Below are positions 42,652-51,062 of a DNA stretch of 64,000 nucleotides, one piece after another. Positions within the stretch are counted from its first letter, which is position 1; each line of letters starts with the position of its first letter. The DNA comes from Aciditerrimonas ferrireducens. GTDB lineage: Bacteria; Actinomycetota; Acidimicrobiia; Acidimicrobiales; UBA8190. Both the position numbers and the translations under genes were made by a program. The stretch covers positions 36,762 to 100,761 of the forward strand of contig NZ_JAKHEX010000007.1 of the NCBI RefSeq assembly GCF_023130475.1, given 5' to 3'. The notes beneath the pieces were generated by a model. The model saw only the letters and a list, made by a program, of their open reading frames with translations, did not search any database and was not told the origin of the DNA.

Positions 42652-43110
42652 ATGCCGTTCCCACCGCCCGGTTTCTTCGAAGCCATGGCCGAGGCGGTCG
42701 AAACGGAACCCGACCGCTTCCGTCATCTGGGCATCGCCTCCTTGCGCCTCTGCGTCCTCGTCGAGCACCCCTCAGGGCCCCCCACCGCCTACGGGCTGGT
42801 CCTCGACGGCGACGACGTCCTCCCGCTGGGCCAGGTGGAGCCCTCGGCCTTCGAACCCGAGGTGACGGTCCGCGGCCCCGAGGAGGTCTGGGCGGCCATG
42901 GCCGCGGACGCTGCCGCCCACGGGGCCGCCTCGGGCAGCCAGACCCTGAACGCCTTGACCCTCGCGGGCTTCCCCTTGGCGGTGGAGGCCGACGACCCCC
43001 TCGGTCGGGACAAGTTCTTCCGCTACGCCCAGACCCTCCAGGAGCTCTTCGATGCGGCCGCCACCCGCGCTGCCGGCGCCCAGAACCTCGGTCGCCCCTC
43101 GGTCGCCTGA
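42652..43110 (+). CDS. SCP2-like (sterol carrier) domain protein, tentative
   Basis: 152 residues, one base after the ferritin-like stop. The pattern GLVLDGDDVLPLGQVEPSAF, EVTVRGPEEVWAAMAADA, LNALTLAGFPLAVEADD and FFRYAQTLQELFDAA resembles SCP2-like lipid-binding domains, with the final helix closing a hydrophobic tunnel. It may hold the hydrophobic substrate for the ferritin-like oxidase. The family call is from pattern only. Confidence 0.6.
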   Translation: MPFPPPGFFEAMAEAVETEPDRFRHLGIASLRLCVLVEHPSGPPTAYGLVLDGDDVLPLGQVEPSAFEPEVTVRGPEEVWAAMAADAAAHGAASGSQTLNALTLAGFPLAVEADDPLGRDKFFRYAQTLQELFDAAATRAAGAQNLGRPSVA

Positions 43111-43945
43111 GGGGTCGTCGGGACCCCGGGGACTACGCCTGCGGCTCCTCCGACCCGCCGACCAGCCGGCGCTCGTCGCCCTGCGCCGAGCCCTCGACGC
43201 CTCAGCCCGTCATCGCTGCTGGGGCAGCCGGCCCGTCGACGAGCTCCCCGTCCCGGAGCTTCCCACCCGACGGACGCCGGCCGGGCCCCTCCACCTCGGT
43301 GCCTTCGACCCCGCCGGCCACCTCGTGGGCCACGCCGCGCTCCAGCACCCTCCCCTCGGCACGCCCCACGGGGACCCCCGGACCGGACCCCCGGGCAGCC
43401 AGGTCCCCGAGGTCGCCCTCGTGGTGCACCCGGAGTGGCGTTCCTCCGGCGTGGGCAAGGCCCTCTGGCGGCAGCTCCGCCGCCTCGCCGCGCCCCGCTG
43501 GCCGACCGTGGCCGCCCTCGTCGAGGCCGACAACCGTCCCGCCCTCGCCCTGCTGCGCCAGGCCCACCTCGCCGTGGTGGACCACGGCGACCCCGGGACC
43601 TTCGATCTCCTCGTCGCCACCGGCCCGACGCCGCCCCCGTGGCCGGCCGACGCGCCCCACCCGCGGGTCCTCATCGAGGGGGGCACCTGGGCCGGCTGCC
43701 CAGAAGGCTGGGCCTTCGCCGGCCGCCCGGGCACGGTGCTCCGCTGCCCCGGCCCGCCCCCCGGCCAAACCTGCCCGGCCCTCCTCGACCATCCCTGTCC
43801 CCTCGTGGACGGCGCGGATGTGCTCGTGCTGAGCAGCACCCTCGGCCCGAGTGCCCGGCTCCTCGCTGCCGCCCACCGCAGGATCCAGGCCAGCCTGCCG
43901 CTCCTCTCGACCAGCCCGGTCCCCGGCGCTCCTCACCCCCGCTGA
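43052..43945 (+). CDS. GNAT-family acetyltransferase with C-terminal extension
   Basis: About 297 residues. The GNAT core spans about 30-185: LRLRLLRPADQPALVALRRA, PEVALVVHPEWRSSGVGKAL (motif A with the acetyl-CoA pyrophosphate loop), AALVEADNRPALALLRQAHL. The last 110 residues (VLIEGGTWAGCPEGWAF and on) are Cys/Pro-rich and not part of the fold. ATG at 43052 overlaps the SCP2-like gene by 59 bases, so a later non-ATG start is possible. It runs convergently into the rrf2-type gene with a 13-base overlap. Confidence 0.72.
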   Translation: MRPPPALPAPRTSVAPRSPEGSSGPRGLRLRLLRPADQPALVALRRALDASARHRCWGSRPVDELPVPELPTRRTPAGPLHLGAFDPAGHLVGHAALQHPPLGTPHGDPRTGPPGSQVPEVALVVHPEWRSSGVGKALWRQLRRLAAPRWPTVAALVEADNRPALALLRQAHLAVVDHGDPGTFDLLVATGPTPPPWPADAPHPRVLIEGGTWAGCPEGWAFAGRPGTVLRCPGPPPGQTCPALLDHPCPLVDGADVLVLSSTLGPSARLLAAAHRRIQASLPLLSTSPVPGAPHPR

Positions 43946-44979
43946 CCAGCAGCCGGGGACCGCCGCCGGGGTGCCCCGGCCCCCCGCGTCCCTCTCCGCG
44001 CTCTCGACCGGCTCCGGCCGTCGACCTCGGGGTGCTCCACGGCCTGGGCCAAACGCCGCAGGAACGTCCGGAGCACCACGTGGGCCAGCCGTTCCGCCAT
44101 CGTCGGGGGCACCTCGGCGCCCAGGGCCAGCCGCAGGCGGCCCTCCGCCCGGAGCTCGGCCCGGTCGGGGTCGAGGGGCCGCACGACCAGCCCCAGCTCG
44201 CCCCGAGCCACCGGCACCGCCTTGCTCTCCGCCTCGAAGGACAGTTCCAGCTGGGCCGCGACCGGCCCGAGCGCCCCGTCGACCCCCCGGTCGGCACCGG
44301 CGGGTGCCCCAGGGCCCTGGGGACCGCAGCTCGCGGCCACGGTCGCCGGCCACCAGCGGGGCCCTGCACCGCCGAGCTCCGCTCGGAGGGTCTCGGCCTC
44401 CGCCAGCGCCGCCCCCAGCGCCGCCCCGACCACGGCGTCGTCCACCAGCCGGCCGGCCAAGACCGGCGCGCCGAGCTCGATCTGGACGAAGTCCGCCACT
44501 GCCAGGCTCGGCCCCCCCTGGCGGTGGGAGTCCGCCGGCACCACCGCCCGTCCCTCGGCGATCGCCAAGTCGGAGGCCGCCAGGTCGGCCAAGCTGGTCG
44601 TGGCCAGGACCTCCCGCAGCGCCTCGGTGGCCGCCCGCCAGGTCTCGTGCAGCGGGCACACCGCTTCCCAGCGGCACGGGCCGTCCCCAAGAGCGCAGCG
44701 CTCGGCTCGCAGCGGCCCCTCCCCGGCCTCCACCACCTCCACCAGCGAGATCTCCTCCGGCGGCCGGGCCAGGCGATAGCCGCCGTCCTTGCCGGCCCGG
44801 GAGGTGGCCAACCCGGCCCGCACGAGGTCAGCCAGGATCTGGGAGGCGAAGGTCTGGGGCACCCCCATCTCGGCCACCACTTCCCGGATCTTGCGGGGTC
44901 GGCCGCTCGGGTAGGCGCGGGCCAGGGCCAGCGCCGAGCGCACCACGTAGTCGCCCCGCTTCGACAATGTCATGTTCAC
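43933..44979 (-). CDS. Rrf2-family iron-sulfur regulator fused to an extra C-terminal domain
   Basis: 348 residues, about twice the usual Rrf2 length. The HTH is at the N-terminus (SKRGDYVVRSALALARAY, VPQTFASQILADLVRAGLAT, KDGGYRLARPPEEISLVEV). Cluster ligands C95, C102 and C108 (ERCALGDGPCRWEAVCPLH) show the C-x6-C-x5-C pattern of iron-sulfur Rrf2 proteins (NsrR/IscR/RirA group). Residues 150-330 form an additional domain with ARGELGLVVRPLDPDRAELR and a long last helix, resembling an SRPBCC-type fold, tentative. The start is GTG 44979, seven bases after TATACT, so leaderless. It is divergent from the polyferredoxin operon that it probably controls. Confidence 0.85.
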   Translation of the reverse strand: MNMTLSKRGDYVVRSALALARAYPSGRPRKIREVVAEMGVPQTFASQILADLVRAGLATSRAGKDGGYRLARPPEEISLVEVVEAGEGPLRAERCALGDGPCRWEAVCPLHETWRAATEALREVLATTSLADLAASDLAIAEGRAVVPADSHRQGGPSLAVADFVQIELGAPVLAGRLVDDAVVGAALGAALAEAETLRAELGGAGPRWWPATVAASCGPQGPGAPAGADRGVDGALGPVAAQLELSFEAESKAVPVARGELGLVVRPLDPDRAELRAEGRLRLALGAEVPPTMAERLAHVVLRTFLRRLAQAVEHPEVDGRSRSRARRGTRGAGAPRRRSPAAGQRG

Positions 44980-44986
44980 TACTCAA

Positions 44987-44992
44987 AGTATA
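44987..44992 (-). promoter_or_regulatory. -10 element TATACT of the rrf2-type gene
   Basis: On the minus strand TATACT (44992-44987) ends 7 bases before the GTG of the Rrf2-type gene, so the transcript should begin at or next to the start codon. No -35 hexamer is evident. Confidence 0.5.
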
Positions 44993-45002
44993 CCCACTGA
45001 CT

Positions 45003-45049
45003 TGACACCTCCGCCACTCCCCCCTACAGTCAGACACAACGTCATGTGT
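45003..45049 (+). promoter_or_regulatory. Promoter and inverted repeat ahead of polyferredoxin operon
   Basis: TTGACA (45003-45008) and TACAGT (45025-45030) are separated by 16 bases. Immediately downstream, ACACA (45034-45038) and TGTGT (45045-45049) form an inverted repeat with a six-base centre at about +4 to +20, a good place for repressor binding. The divergent Rrf2-type protein is the obvious candidate. Confidence 0.55.
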
Positions 45050-45079
45050 TTCACTTGACGTAGGAGACTGGATGGGAGG

Positions 45080-46656
45080 ATGGCGATGACCCTGGTAGCC
45101 CCGACGGAGGACGAGCGTCCCCCGGCCACCGAGCCGCCGGCCCTCCCGGCGCCCGTGCCGGTGGCGCTGCGCCTGCGACCGCCGGTCCGCCAGCCGGCGG
45201 CCGAGCACTTCGCCCCGACCGACCCCTCACCGGGGGCCGACCTGAGCCGCCACCCCAAGGTGGCCCGGGCGCTCCGGAACCGACGGTTCCAGTTCTTCTT
45301 GATCCTGCCCAACCAGATCATCTTCTGGGCGGTCATCTTCCTCGGGATCCTCGGGACCCTGGTCCCAGGGCTCAACTTCGCCACCGCCATCACCTGGTAC
45401 ATCTGGTTCTGCCTGGTCTTCGTCCTCATGCTCGTGGTCGGGCGCGGCTGGTGCGCCATGTGCCCCTTCGGGGGGTTCGCCGAATGGCTCCAGCGACGCA
45501 GCTTCTGGCGACGGACCCAGCGGGCCCTCGGACTCGGCAAGAAGCTGCCCGAGCCCATCGCCCGCTACGGCCTGCTGCTCTCCATCGGCACGTTCATCGT
45601 CCTGACCTGGATCGAGGAGCGCTTCAACATCGCCGGCCCCGGCACCCCGGCCGACACCGGCCTCATGGTCATCGGGATCGTCGCCGGGGCGGTCCTCGTC
45701 TTCTCGCTCTTCGAGCGCCGCACCTTCTGCCGCTACATCTGCCCGCTCTCGGCCCTCATCGGCACGGTCGGGGCCATGGGCTCGGTCGCCGGGTTCCGCA
45801 CCAAGGACCGCCAGACCTGCCTGGCGTGCCCCACCAAGGACTGCATGCGGGGCGGCGAGCAGGGCTACGGCTGCCCCTGGTACACCTGGCCGGGCAGCGC
45901 CGACAGCAACCTCACCTGCGGCCTGTGCAGCGAGTGCTACAAGGCCTGCCCCTCGGGCAACGTCGGGCTCTTCGTCCAAAAGCCCCTCACCTCGGTGGTC
46001 CAGCCCCGGCGCCGGCGGGCCGACGTGGCCTGGGCGGTCATGGCCCTCTGGGGACTGGTGATCTTCCAGCAGGTCAACGCGACCAACGGCTACGCCGTCG
46101 CCGACAGCTGGCTCGCGACTACCTCGGCATCATCGCCGTCGTGGCCCTCGCCACCGCCGGGGTGGCCTGGGTGGCGAGCCGGCTGGCCATGCGACCGCTC
46201 GCCGCCCACGCCACGGCGTCGGAGGGATCCCCAATCGCCACCCGCCGGGCCTTCGTCGACCGCCAGAGCCGTTTCCGCTCCTACTTCGTCCCAGTGGCCT
46301 ACGGGCTCATCCCGGTGGTCGGCGCCGACTACCTGGCGCGCCAGCTCCCGAAGTTCTTCAAGCACGCGCTCCGGATCGTCCCGGCGGTGGGCGCCTGGTT
46401 CGGGGTGGGCGGCGGCACCCACTCGAGCCTCTACCACACCCAGATCCTGAGCGATCCCCAGATCGTGGTGGCCCAGGTGGTGGTGATCGCTCTCGGCATG
46501 GCGGCATCCCTCTGGGCGACCTGGCGGATCTCCCGCCGTGACGTCGAGCCTCTGGCCAGCCACCCCCTGGCCGCCCGGCTCAGCGCCCTCGGCCTGGTCC
46601 TGGCCTGTGGCGCCTCGGCCGGCTTCCTCTACGTGATCATGCACGCCGCTTCCTGA
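45080..46656 (+). pseudogene. NosR/NapH-like polyferredoxin membrane protein, interrupted by a one-base frameshift
   Basis: The first part (45080 to about 46115) encodes helices and cysteine motifs GRGWCAMCPFGG, TFCRYICPLSAL, and an 8-Cys cluster region QTCLACPTKDCMRG to LTCGLCSECYKACPSGN. After GYAVADSWLA the frame fails, and the sequence continues one base off as RDYLGIIAVVALATAGVAWV to the stop at 46656, with three or four more helices. Adding one base near 46114-46118 restores a single frame of 525 residues. The break sits in GCTCGCGACTAC, where GCTCGCCGACTAC would read LADY. It may be a sequencing error or a real lesion. ATG 45086 has the better ribosome binding site. The intact protein would pass electrons across the membrane to a reductase. 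Confidence 0.85.
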
Positions 46657-46669
46657 AGGGGGGCTCTCC

Positions 46670-48868
46670 ATGACGACGCTCGCTCCGCACCCGACCCCCG
46701 ATCCGACGACCGGGTCCGGCCCCCGGGTCACCGTCCTGGCCGACCGCTGCGCGGGCTGCCAGGAGTGCCTGGTGCGCTGCCCCACGGCCGCCTTGGCCCT
46801 CGACCCGGAGACCTGGACCGTGGTGGCCGACGAGACCCGCTGCGTGGGCTGCCGGCAGTGCCAGCGGACCTGTCCCTTCTCGGCGATCGTCGTCGAGGGA
46901 CCCACGCTCGTCGCGCCCCGCATCGACCCCGGCCGGCGCCACCCCGCGCCCCTCGAAGGGGACCGCAGCGAGACCCGTCGGCCCATCGCCACCTGGGCCG
47001 AGGCCCTGGCCGAGGCCCAGCGCTGCCTGGACTGCCCCGACCCCACCTGCCTCCTGGGCTGCCCGGCCCACAACGACATCCCGGCCTTCCTCCGGGCGAT
47101 CCGCGACGGTGACCTCGATCGTGCCCACCAGGTCCTCCGGCAGACCACGGTCCTCCCCGACGTCTGCAGCCGGGTCTGCGACCAGGCCGTCCAGTGCGAG
47201 GGGGCCTGCAGCTGGTCCCTGGCCGGGGCGCCCCCGGTGGCCATCGGGGCGCTCGAACGCTTCGTCGCCGACAACGCCCCGGTCCCCCCGGTCCTCCCCC
47301 CCGAGCCCGGTGACCCGACGGCGGACGCCGAGGGGCTCGACGTGGCCATCGTCGGCTCCGGCCCGGCGGCCATCGGAGCGGCCGCCGAGCTGGTCGCCGC
47401 CGGCGCCCAGGTGACGGTCTTCGAGCGGGACCTCGTCCCCGGCGGGCTCCTGCGCTGGGGCATCCCCGACTTCACCCTGCCCGACACCGTGGCTCGACGC
47501 CCCTGGGAGCAGCTGGTGGCTGCTGGGGTGACCCTCCACCTCGGCCAGGCCGTCGAACCCGAGGACCTCGGGGACCTCGCCGAGCGCTTCGACGCGGTGG
47601 TCGTCGCCACCGGCGCTCCCGAACCCCTGCGACCCCCCGTCGGCCAGGACCTGGCCGGCGTCCTCGACGCCAGCACCTTCCTCCGGGCCGCCCACGACGC
47701 CCTCCACCAGGGCGGGAGCCTGCCGTTCCTGCCCGAGGACCGCGAGCGGCCCGCCGACGCGCCGGCTCGGCCAGCACGAGTCCTGGTCCTCGGCGGCGGC
47801 AACACCGCCATGGACGTGGCCCGCAGCGCCGTCCGCCTGGGCGCCACCGCCGTCTGCGTCGACTGGATGGACCGCCGCTTCGCCCCCGTCCGTCCCGACG
47901 AGCTGGAGGAGGCCGAGCAGGAGGGCGTGGAGGTCCGCTTCTCGACCACCTTGGAGCGGCTCGAAGGGGAAGGGGGTCGGGTCCGCCGAGCCGTCCTGGC
48001 CCCCACCACCCAACGCTCGGCCACCGAGCGGCCCCGGGTCGGCCCCGGTGCCCGGACCGTCGAGGAGGTCGACCTCGTCGTGGCCGCCATGGGCTACCGG
48101 GTGCCGGCCGAGGTCGCCGCGGCCGGAGCCGGCCTCCCCCTCCGCAAAGTCGTTCCCGACCTGCCCGACCGTCGCTGGCTGGGCAGCGGCCTGGTCGACG
48201 GGGGCACCCCCGCCTGGGCCCGGCACCAGCCGGTCGGCCGCCTGGCCCTCGGACGCGAGTCCCTCCGCCGGGCCGCCGCCCTGCCCCGCCAGCCCCGGGT
48301 CTGGTTCGTCGGCGACGCCCTGAGCGGGCCCTCGACGGTGGTCGAGGCCATGACCCAGGGCAAGGTCGCCGCCCAGGCCATCCGGCACCACCGGCCCCGG
48401 CGCCCAGACGCCAGCACCACCCCGCCCCGGCACGTCCTCGTGGTCGCCGAGAGCCGGAGCGGTACGACCCGCGCCCTGGCCGAGGACCTGGCGGGCCGCC
48501 TGGCGAAGGCCGGCGCCGAGGTCCGGATCCTCGCCTGCGCCGAGGCCGGAGCAGACGCCCTCGCCTGGGCCGACCTCCTGGTGCTCGGCACCTGGGTCGA
48601 AGGGGCCCTCGTCGCCGGCGTCGGGCCGGCCCGGCGAACCCGCGCCTGGCTGGCCGCCCTGCCTCCCCTGGCCGGCTTGCCCGTCGCCACCTTCTGCAGC
48701 TACGCCTTCGCCCCCCGGGACACCCTGGCCCAGATGCGCCGCGTCCTGCTCAACCGGGGCGGACGGATCCTCGCCGAGGCGGCCTTCCGCCGGGCTGGCC
48801 GACCCCACGAGCTCGGGGTCTTCGCCGACCGGATCCTCGCCGCCATCCCCCAAGGGGCCCGGGCGTGA
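46670..48868 (+). CDS. Ferredoxin-GltD-flavodoxin fusion oxidoreductase
   Basis: 732 residues. Residues 20-75 carry two 4Fe-4S motifs: C27, C30, C33, C37 and C58, C61, C64, C68. Then comes the GltD/DPYD-type N-terminal domain (AQRCLDCPDPTCLLGCPAHN, LPDVCSRVCDQAVQCEGAC), the FAD site LDVAIVGSGPAAIGAAAELV, the NAD(P) site RVLVLGGGNTAMDVARSAV, and GDALSGPSTVVEAM. From about 580 a flavodoxin-like domain follows (HVLVVAESRSGTTRALAED). It should move electrons between NAD(P)H, flavin and iron-sulfur partners, probably feeding the polyferredoxin membrane protein encoded 13 bases upstream. ATG at 46670 follows GAAGGGGGG. Confidence 0.88.
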   Translation: MTTLAPHPTPDPTTGSGPRVTVLADRCAGCQECLVRCPTAALALDPETWTVVADETRCVGCRQCQRTCPFSAIVVEGPTLVAPRIDPGRRHPAPLEGDRSETRRPIATWAEALAEAQRCLDCPDPTCLLGCPAHNDIPAFLRAIRDGDLDRAHQVLRQTTVLPDVCSRVCDQAVQCEGACSWSLAGAPPVAIGALERFVADNAPVPPVLPPEPGDPTADAEGLDVAIVGSGPAAIGAAAELVAAGAQVTVFERDLVPGGLLRWGIPDFTLPDTVARRPWEQLVAAGVTLHLGQAVEPEDLGDLAERFDAVVVATGAPEPLRPPVGQDLAGVLDASTFLRAAHDALHQGGSLPFLPEDRERPADAPARPARVLVLGGGNTAMDVARSAVRLGATAVCVDWMDRRFAPVRPDELEEAEQEGVEVRFSTTLERLEGEGGRVRRAVLAPTTQRSATERPRVGPGARTVEEVDLVVAAMGYRVPAEVAAAGAGLPLRKVVPDLPDRRWLGSGLVDGGTPAWARHQPVGRLALGRESLRRAAALPRQPRVWFVGDALSGPSTVVEAMTQGKVAAQAIRHHRPRRPDASTTPPRHVLVVAESRSGTTRALAEDLAGRLAKAGAEVRILACAEAGADALAWADLLVLGTWVEGALVAGVGPARRTRAWLAALPPLAGLPVATFCSYAFAPRDTLAQMRRVLLNRGGRILAEAAFRRAGRPHELGVFADRILAAIPQGARA

Positions 48869-49344
48869 CCGCCGCCACCCGCCCGGTTCGCCGCTCGACC
48901 CAGGCGGCCGATCCGGTCGGGCGCCGGGTGAACGTCGAACGGGCAGCCGTCATGGTCCTCGGCCATCGGGCCGACCCCGGTGCCCTCGACCGGCTCCTCG
49001 AGTGGTGCCGGACGGACACGGTGGCCGCAGCAGCCGGCCTGGTCGACGAGCCGGTCGCCGAGGCCCGTTTTCACCGGGCCCTCCTCGATGCGGCCGGGGA
49101 CCCAACGCTCCGCCGTCTCGGTGACCGCCTGCTCGGCGTCGACGACCTCGGCGGGTGCGCCACGTTGCGGGCGACGCTGGCGACGCTCGCCGAGCACGAG
49201 GCCATCGTGGTCGCGCTCCAGCGAGGAGCGCTCGAGGAAGCGGCCTCCGTGCTCGAGGCCCACCTCTACCGCCGGGCGGTCCTCGCCCTGCTCAGCCGCT
49301 CAGGGTCGCCTCGGTGCCCAGCACCAGGGTGCCCGCCGCCATGA
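48865..49344 (+). CDS. FCD (GntR C-terminal) domain protein without DNA-binding part
   Basis: 159 residues starting GTG 48865, overlapping the preceding stop as GTGA. The all-helical part (AEARFHRALLDAAGDPTLRR, LAEHEAIVVALQRGALEEAA, VLEAHLYRRAVLALL) matches the ligand-binding FCD domain of FadR-type GntR regulators, but no winged helix precedes it. It may bind a small ligand or metal and act on a partner. Its 3' end overlaps the convergent thiolase-like gene by 53 bases. Confidence 0.68.
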   Translation: MTAATRPVRRSTQAADPVGRRVNVERAAVMVLGHRADPGALDRLLEWCRTDTVAAAAGLVDEPVAEARFHRALLDAAGDPTLRRLGDRLLGVDDLGGCATLRATLATLAEHEAIVVALQRGALEEAASVLEAHLYRRAVLALLSRSGSPRCPAPGCPPP

Positions 49345-50470
49345 ACATGCCCCCCACCCCCTGGGCCACGCTCACCTCAACCCCGGGCACCTGGGCGGCG
49401 GCCTCGCCCCGCAGCTGCCGCACCGACTCCTGGACCAGGAACATGCCGTACATGCCGGTGTGGGTGTAGGAGAGACCCCCGCCGTTCGTGTTCAGCGGCA
49501 GCTCGCCTCCCGGCGAGGTCCGCCCCTCGGCGATGAACGCCCCGGCCTCGCCCCGCCCGACGAAACCCAGGTCCTCCAGGCCGTAGATGGGCAGGTGGGC
49601 GAAGGCGTCGTAGATCATGAGGTGGTCCACGTCCTTCGGCCCGATGCCGGCCTGGGCGAAGGCCCGGGCCGAGGAGAGCCGGAAGGCCTTCGAGGTCGTC
49701 ACGTCCTCCATCATCGAGACCAGCGGCGTCTCGCTCGCCTCGCCGGTCCCGAGCACGTAGACCGGTGGTTTCGGGCCCGGGGCGGCCTTCGCCCGGGCCG
49801 CCGAGGTCACCACCAGGGCCCCTCCCCCATCGGTCACCAAGCAGCACTCCAGCAGGTGCATCGGGTACGCCACCATCCGGGAGGCCAGCACGTCCTCCAC
49901 CGTGATGAGGTCCCGGAACATGGCCCGGGGCACCTGGTGGGCCCAGCGGCGCTGGGCCACCGCAACCGAGGCCAGCTGCTCGTGGGTCAACCCGTAACGC
50001 TGCATGTAGCGCAGCACCCCGATGGGGAACAGCGTCGGGGGCCCCACCGGTCCGTAGGGGGCCTCGAACTGCCCCTGCGGCGAGGCCGGGTCGAACACTC
50101 GGGGCGGCGCCCCCACTCGGGACCGGCCCGACTCCCCGTGGGTGATGAGCACCACCTCCGCGAGCCCTGCGGCGATGGCCGCCAGGGCGTGGCGGACGTG
50201 CACGAGGAACGAGCACCCGCCCACCATCGTCCCGTCGACGTAGGTCGGGGTGATCCCCAGGGCGTGGGCCACCACCACCGGCGAGATGCCCGCCGCGGCC
50301 ACCCCGTCGATGTCCCCGATGCCCAAGCCCGCGTCCGCCAGGGCCAGGCGCGCCGACTCCACGTGGAGCTCCAGGGCCGAGCGGTCCGGCACCACCCCGA
50401 TCCGCTCGCTCTCGGCCGCCCCCACGATCGCCACGGCGCCTCGCAGCGAGCGGTCCGTCCCGCCGCTCAC
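49292..50470 (-). CDS. Thiolase-like (lipid-transfer protein type) enzyme
   Basis: 392 residues. N-terminal VAIVGAAESERIGVVPDRSA, a Cys in DGTMVGGCSFLVHVRHALAA in the thiolase nucleophile region, MIYDAFAHLPIYGLEDLGFV, NTNGGGLSYTHTGMYGMFLV with the catalytic-type His, and AQGVGGMFMAAGTLVLG. The second thiolase cysteine is absent (GVGG), as in SCPx/Ltp proteins that often act as retro-aldolases rather than ordinary thiolases. GTG at 50470 overlaps the DUF35 stop as GTGA. The pair resembles the Ltp2-ChsH2 type of thiolase plus OB-fold partner. Confidence 0.88.
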   Translation of the reverse strand: MSGGTDRSLRGAVAIVGAAESERIGVVPDRSALELHVESARLALADAGLGIGDIDGVAAAGISPVVVAHALGITPTYVDGTMVGGCSFLVHVRHALAAIAAGLAEVVLITHGESGRSRVGAPPRVFDPASPQGQFEAPYGPVGPPTLFPIGVLRYMQRYGLTHEQLASVAVAQRRWAHQVPRAMFRDLITVEDVLASRMVAYPMHLLECCLVTDGGGALVVTSAARAKAAPGPKPPVYVLGTGEASETPLVSMMEDVTTSKAFRLSSARAFAQAGIGPKDVDHLMIYDAFAHLPIYGLEDLGFVGRGEAGAFIAEGRTSPGGELPLNTNGGGLSYTHTGMYGMFLVQESVRQLRGEAAAQVPGVEVSVAQGVGGMFMAAGTLVLGTEATLSG

Positions 50471-50934
50471 GCCCCCGCCCCCGACGCGGCGCCTCCGGCA
50501 GCTGGCTGGAACACCGGGACCATCTGGTCTCCCCGGGGCTCGAAGGCCACCTCCAGGGCCATGTCCAGCACGAGCGCCTCGGGGGTCTGCGGCATCCCCA
50601 CGATGTTCGCCATCAGGCGAGGCCCCTCCTCCAGCTCCACCAGGGCGATGGCGTAGGGCACCTCGTCCTCGAAACCTGGCGCAGCCCGGTGGGAGATCAC
50701 GTAGCTGTGCAGCCGGCCCCGGCCCGAGGCCACGAACCAGGGCACCTCGGTTGACCCGCAGTGCGGACAGGAGCTCCGAGGATAGAAGAACACCTGTCGG
50801 CAGGCGCCACAGCGCTGGAGCCGCAACTCCCCTTGCTTCGTGCCCTCCCAGTAGAACGCCGTCTCCGGCGTCGGCCGGGGCACCGGCTTGCCCGGGCCGC
50901 TCGATCGGGGCCCCTCGGTCGCCGTCTGGCTCAC
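50467..50934 (-). CDS. DUF35 OB-fold/zinc-ribbon protein
   Basis: 155 residues. A rubredoxin-like zinc ribbon with cysteines in LQRCGACRQVFFYPRSSCPH (CxxC ... CxxC) is followed by the OB fold: GRGRLHSYVISHRAAPGFED, PYAIALVELEEGPRLMANIV and VAFEPRGDQMVPVFQPA. DUF35 proteins hold acyl-CoA for a partner thiolase, and the adjoining thiolase-like gene is translationally coupled. Confidence 0.92.
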   Translation of the reverse strand: MSQTATEGPRSSGPGKPVPRPTPETAFYWEGTKQGELRLQRCGACRQVFFYPRSSCPHCGSTEVPWFVASGRGRLHSYVISHRAAPGFEDEVPYAIALVELEEGPRLMANIVGMPQTPEALVLDMALEVAFEPRGDQMVPVFQPAAGGAASGAGA

Positions 50935-51062
50935 CGCGTCCGTCCCCCTCCCCTCGTCCGCTCCTCGGCGCCCCGTCCGGGGACGCCCGGGGCATTCTCC
51001 CCGCCCCGCCGGTCGCCGGCAAGGACCCTCCGGTTCGAAGCGCTACCTGAATCCGTCCCCGA

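Noticed and set aside
41454..45008. Common Rrf2 operator shared by the 41.4 kb and 45.0 kb promoter regions
   Set aside because: Both have an AG(C/T)ATAC element and ACTTGACA, but the spacing differs by five bases, so the likeness may only reflect promoter composition.
46105..46450. C-terminal end of the first polyferredoxin frame (Ser/Pro/Trp-rich to 46450)
   Set aside because: It is the wrong frame after the frameshift; the membrane-helix sequence continues in the other frame to 46656.
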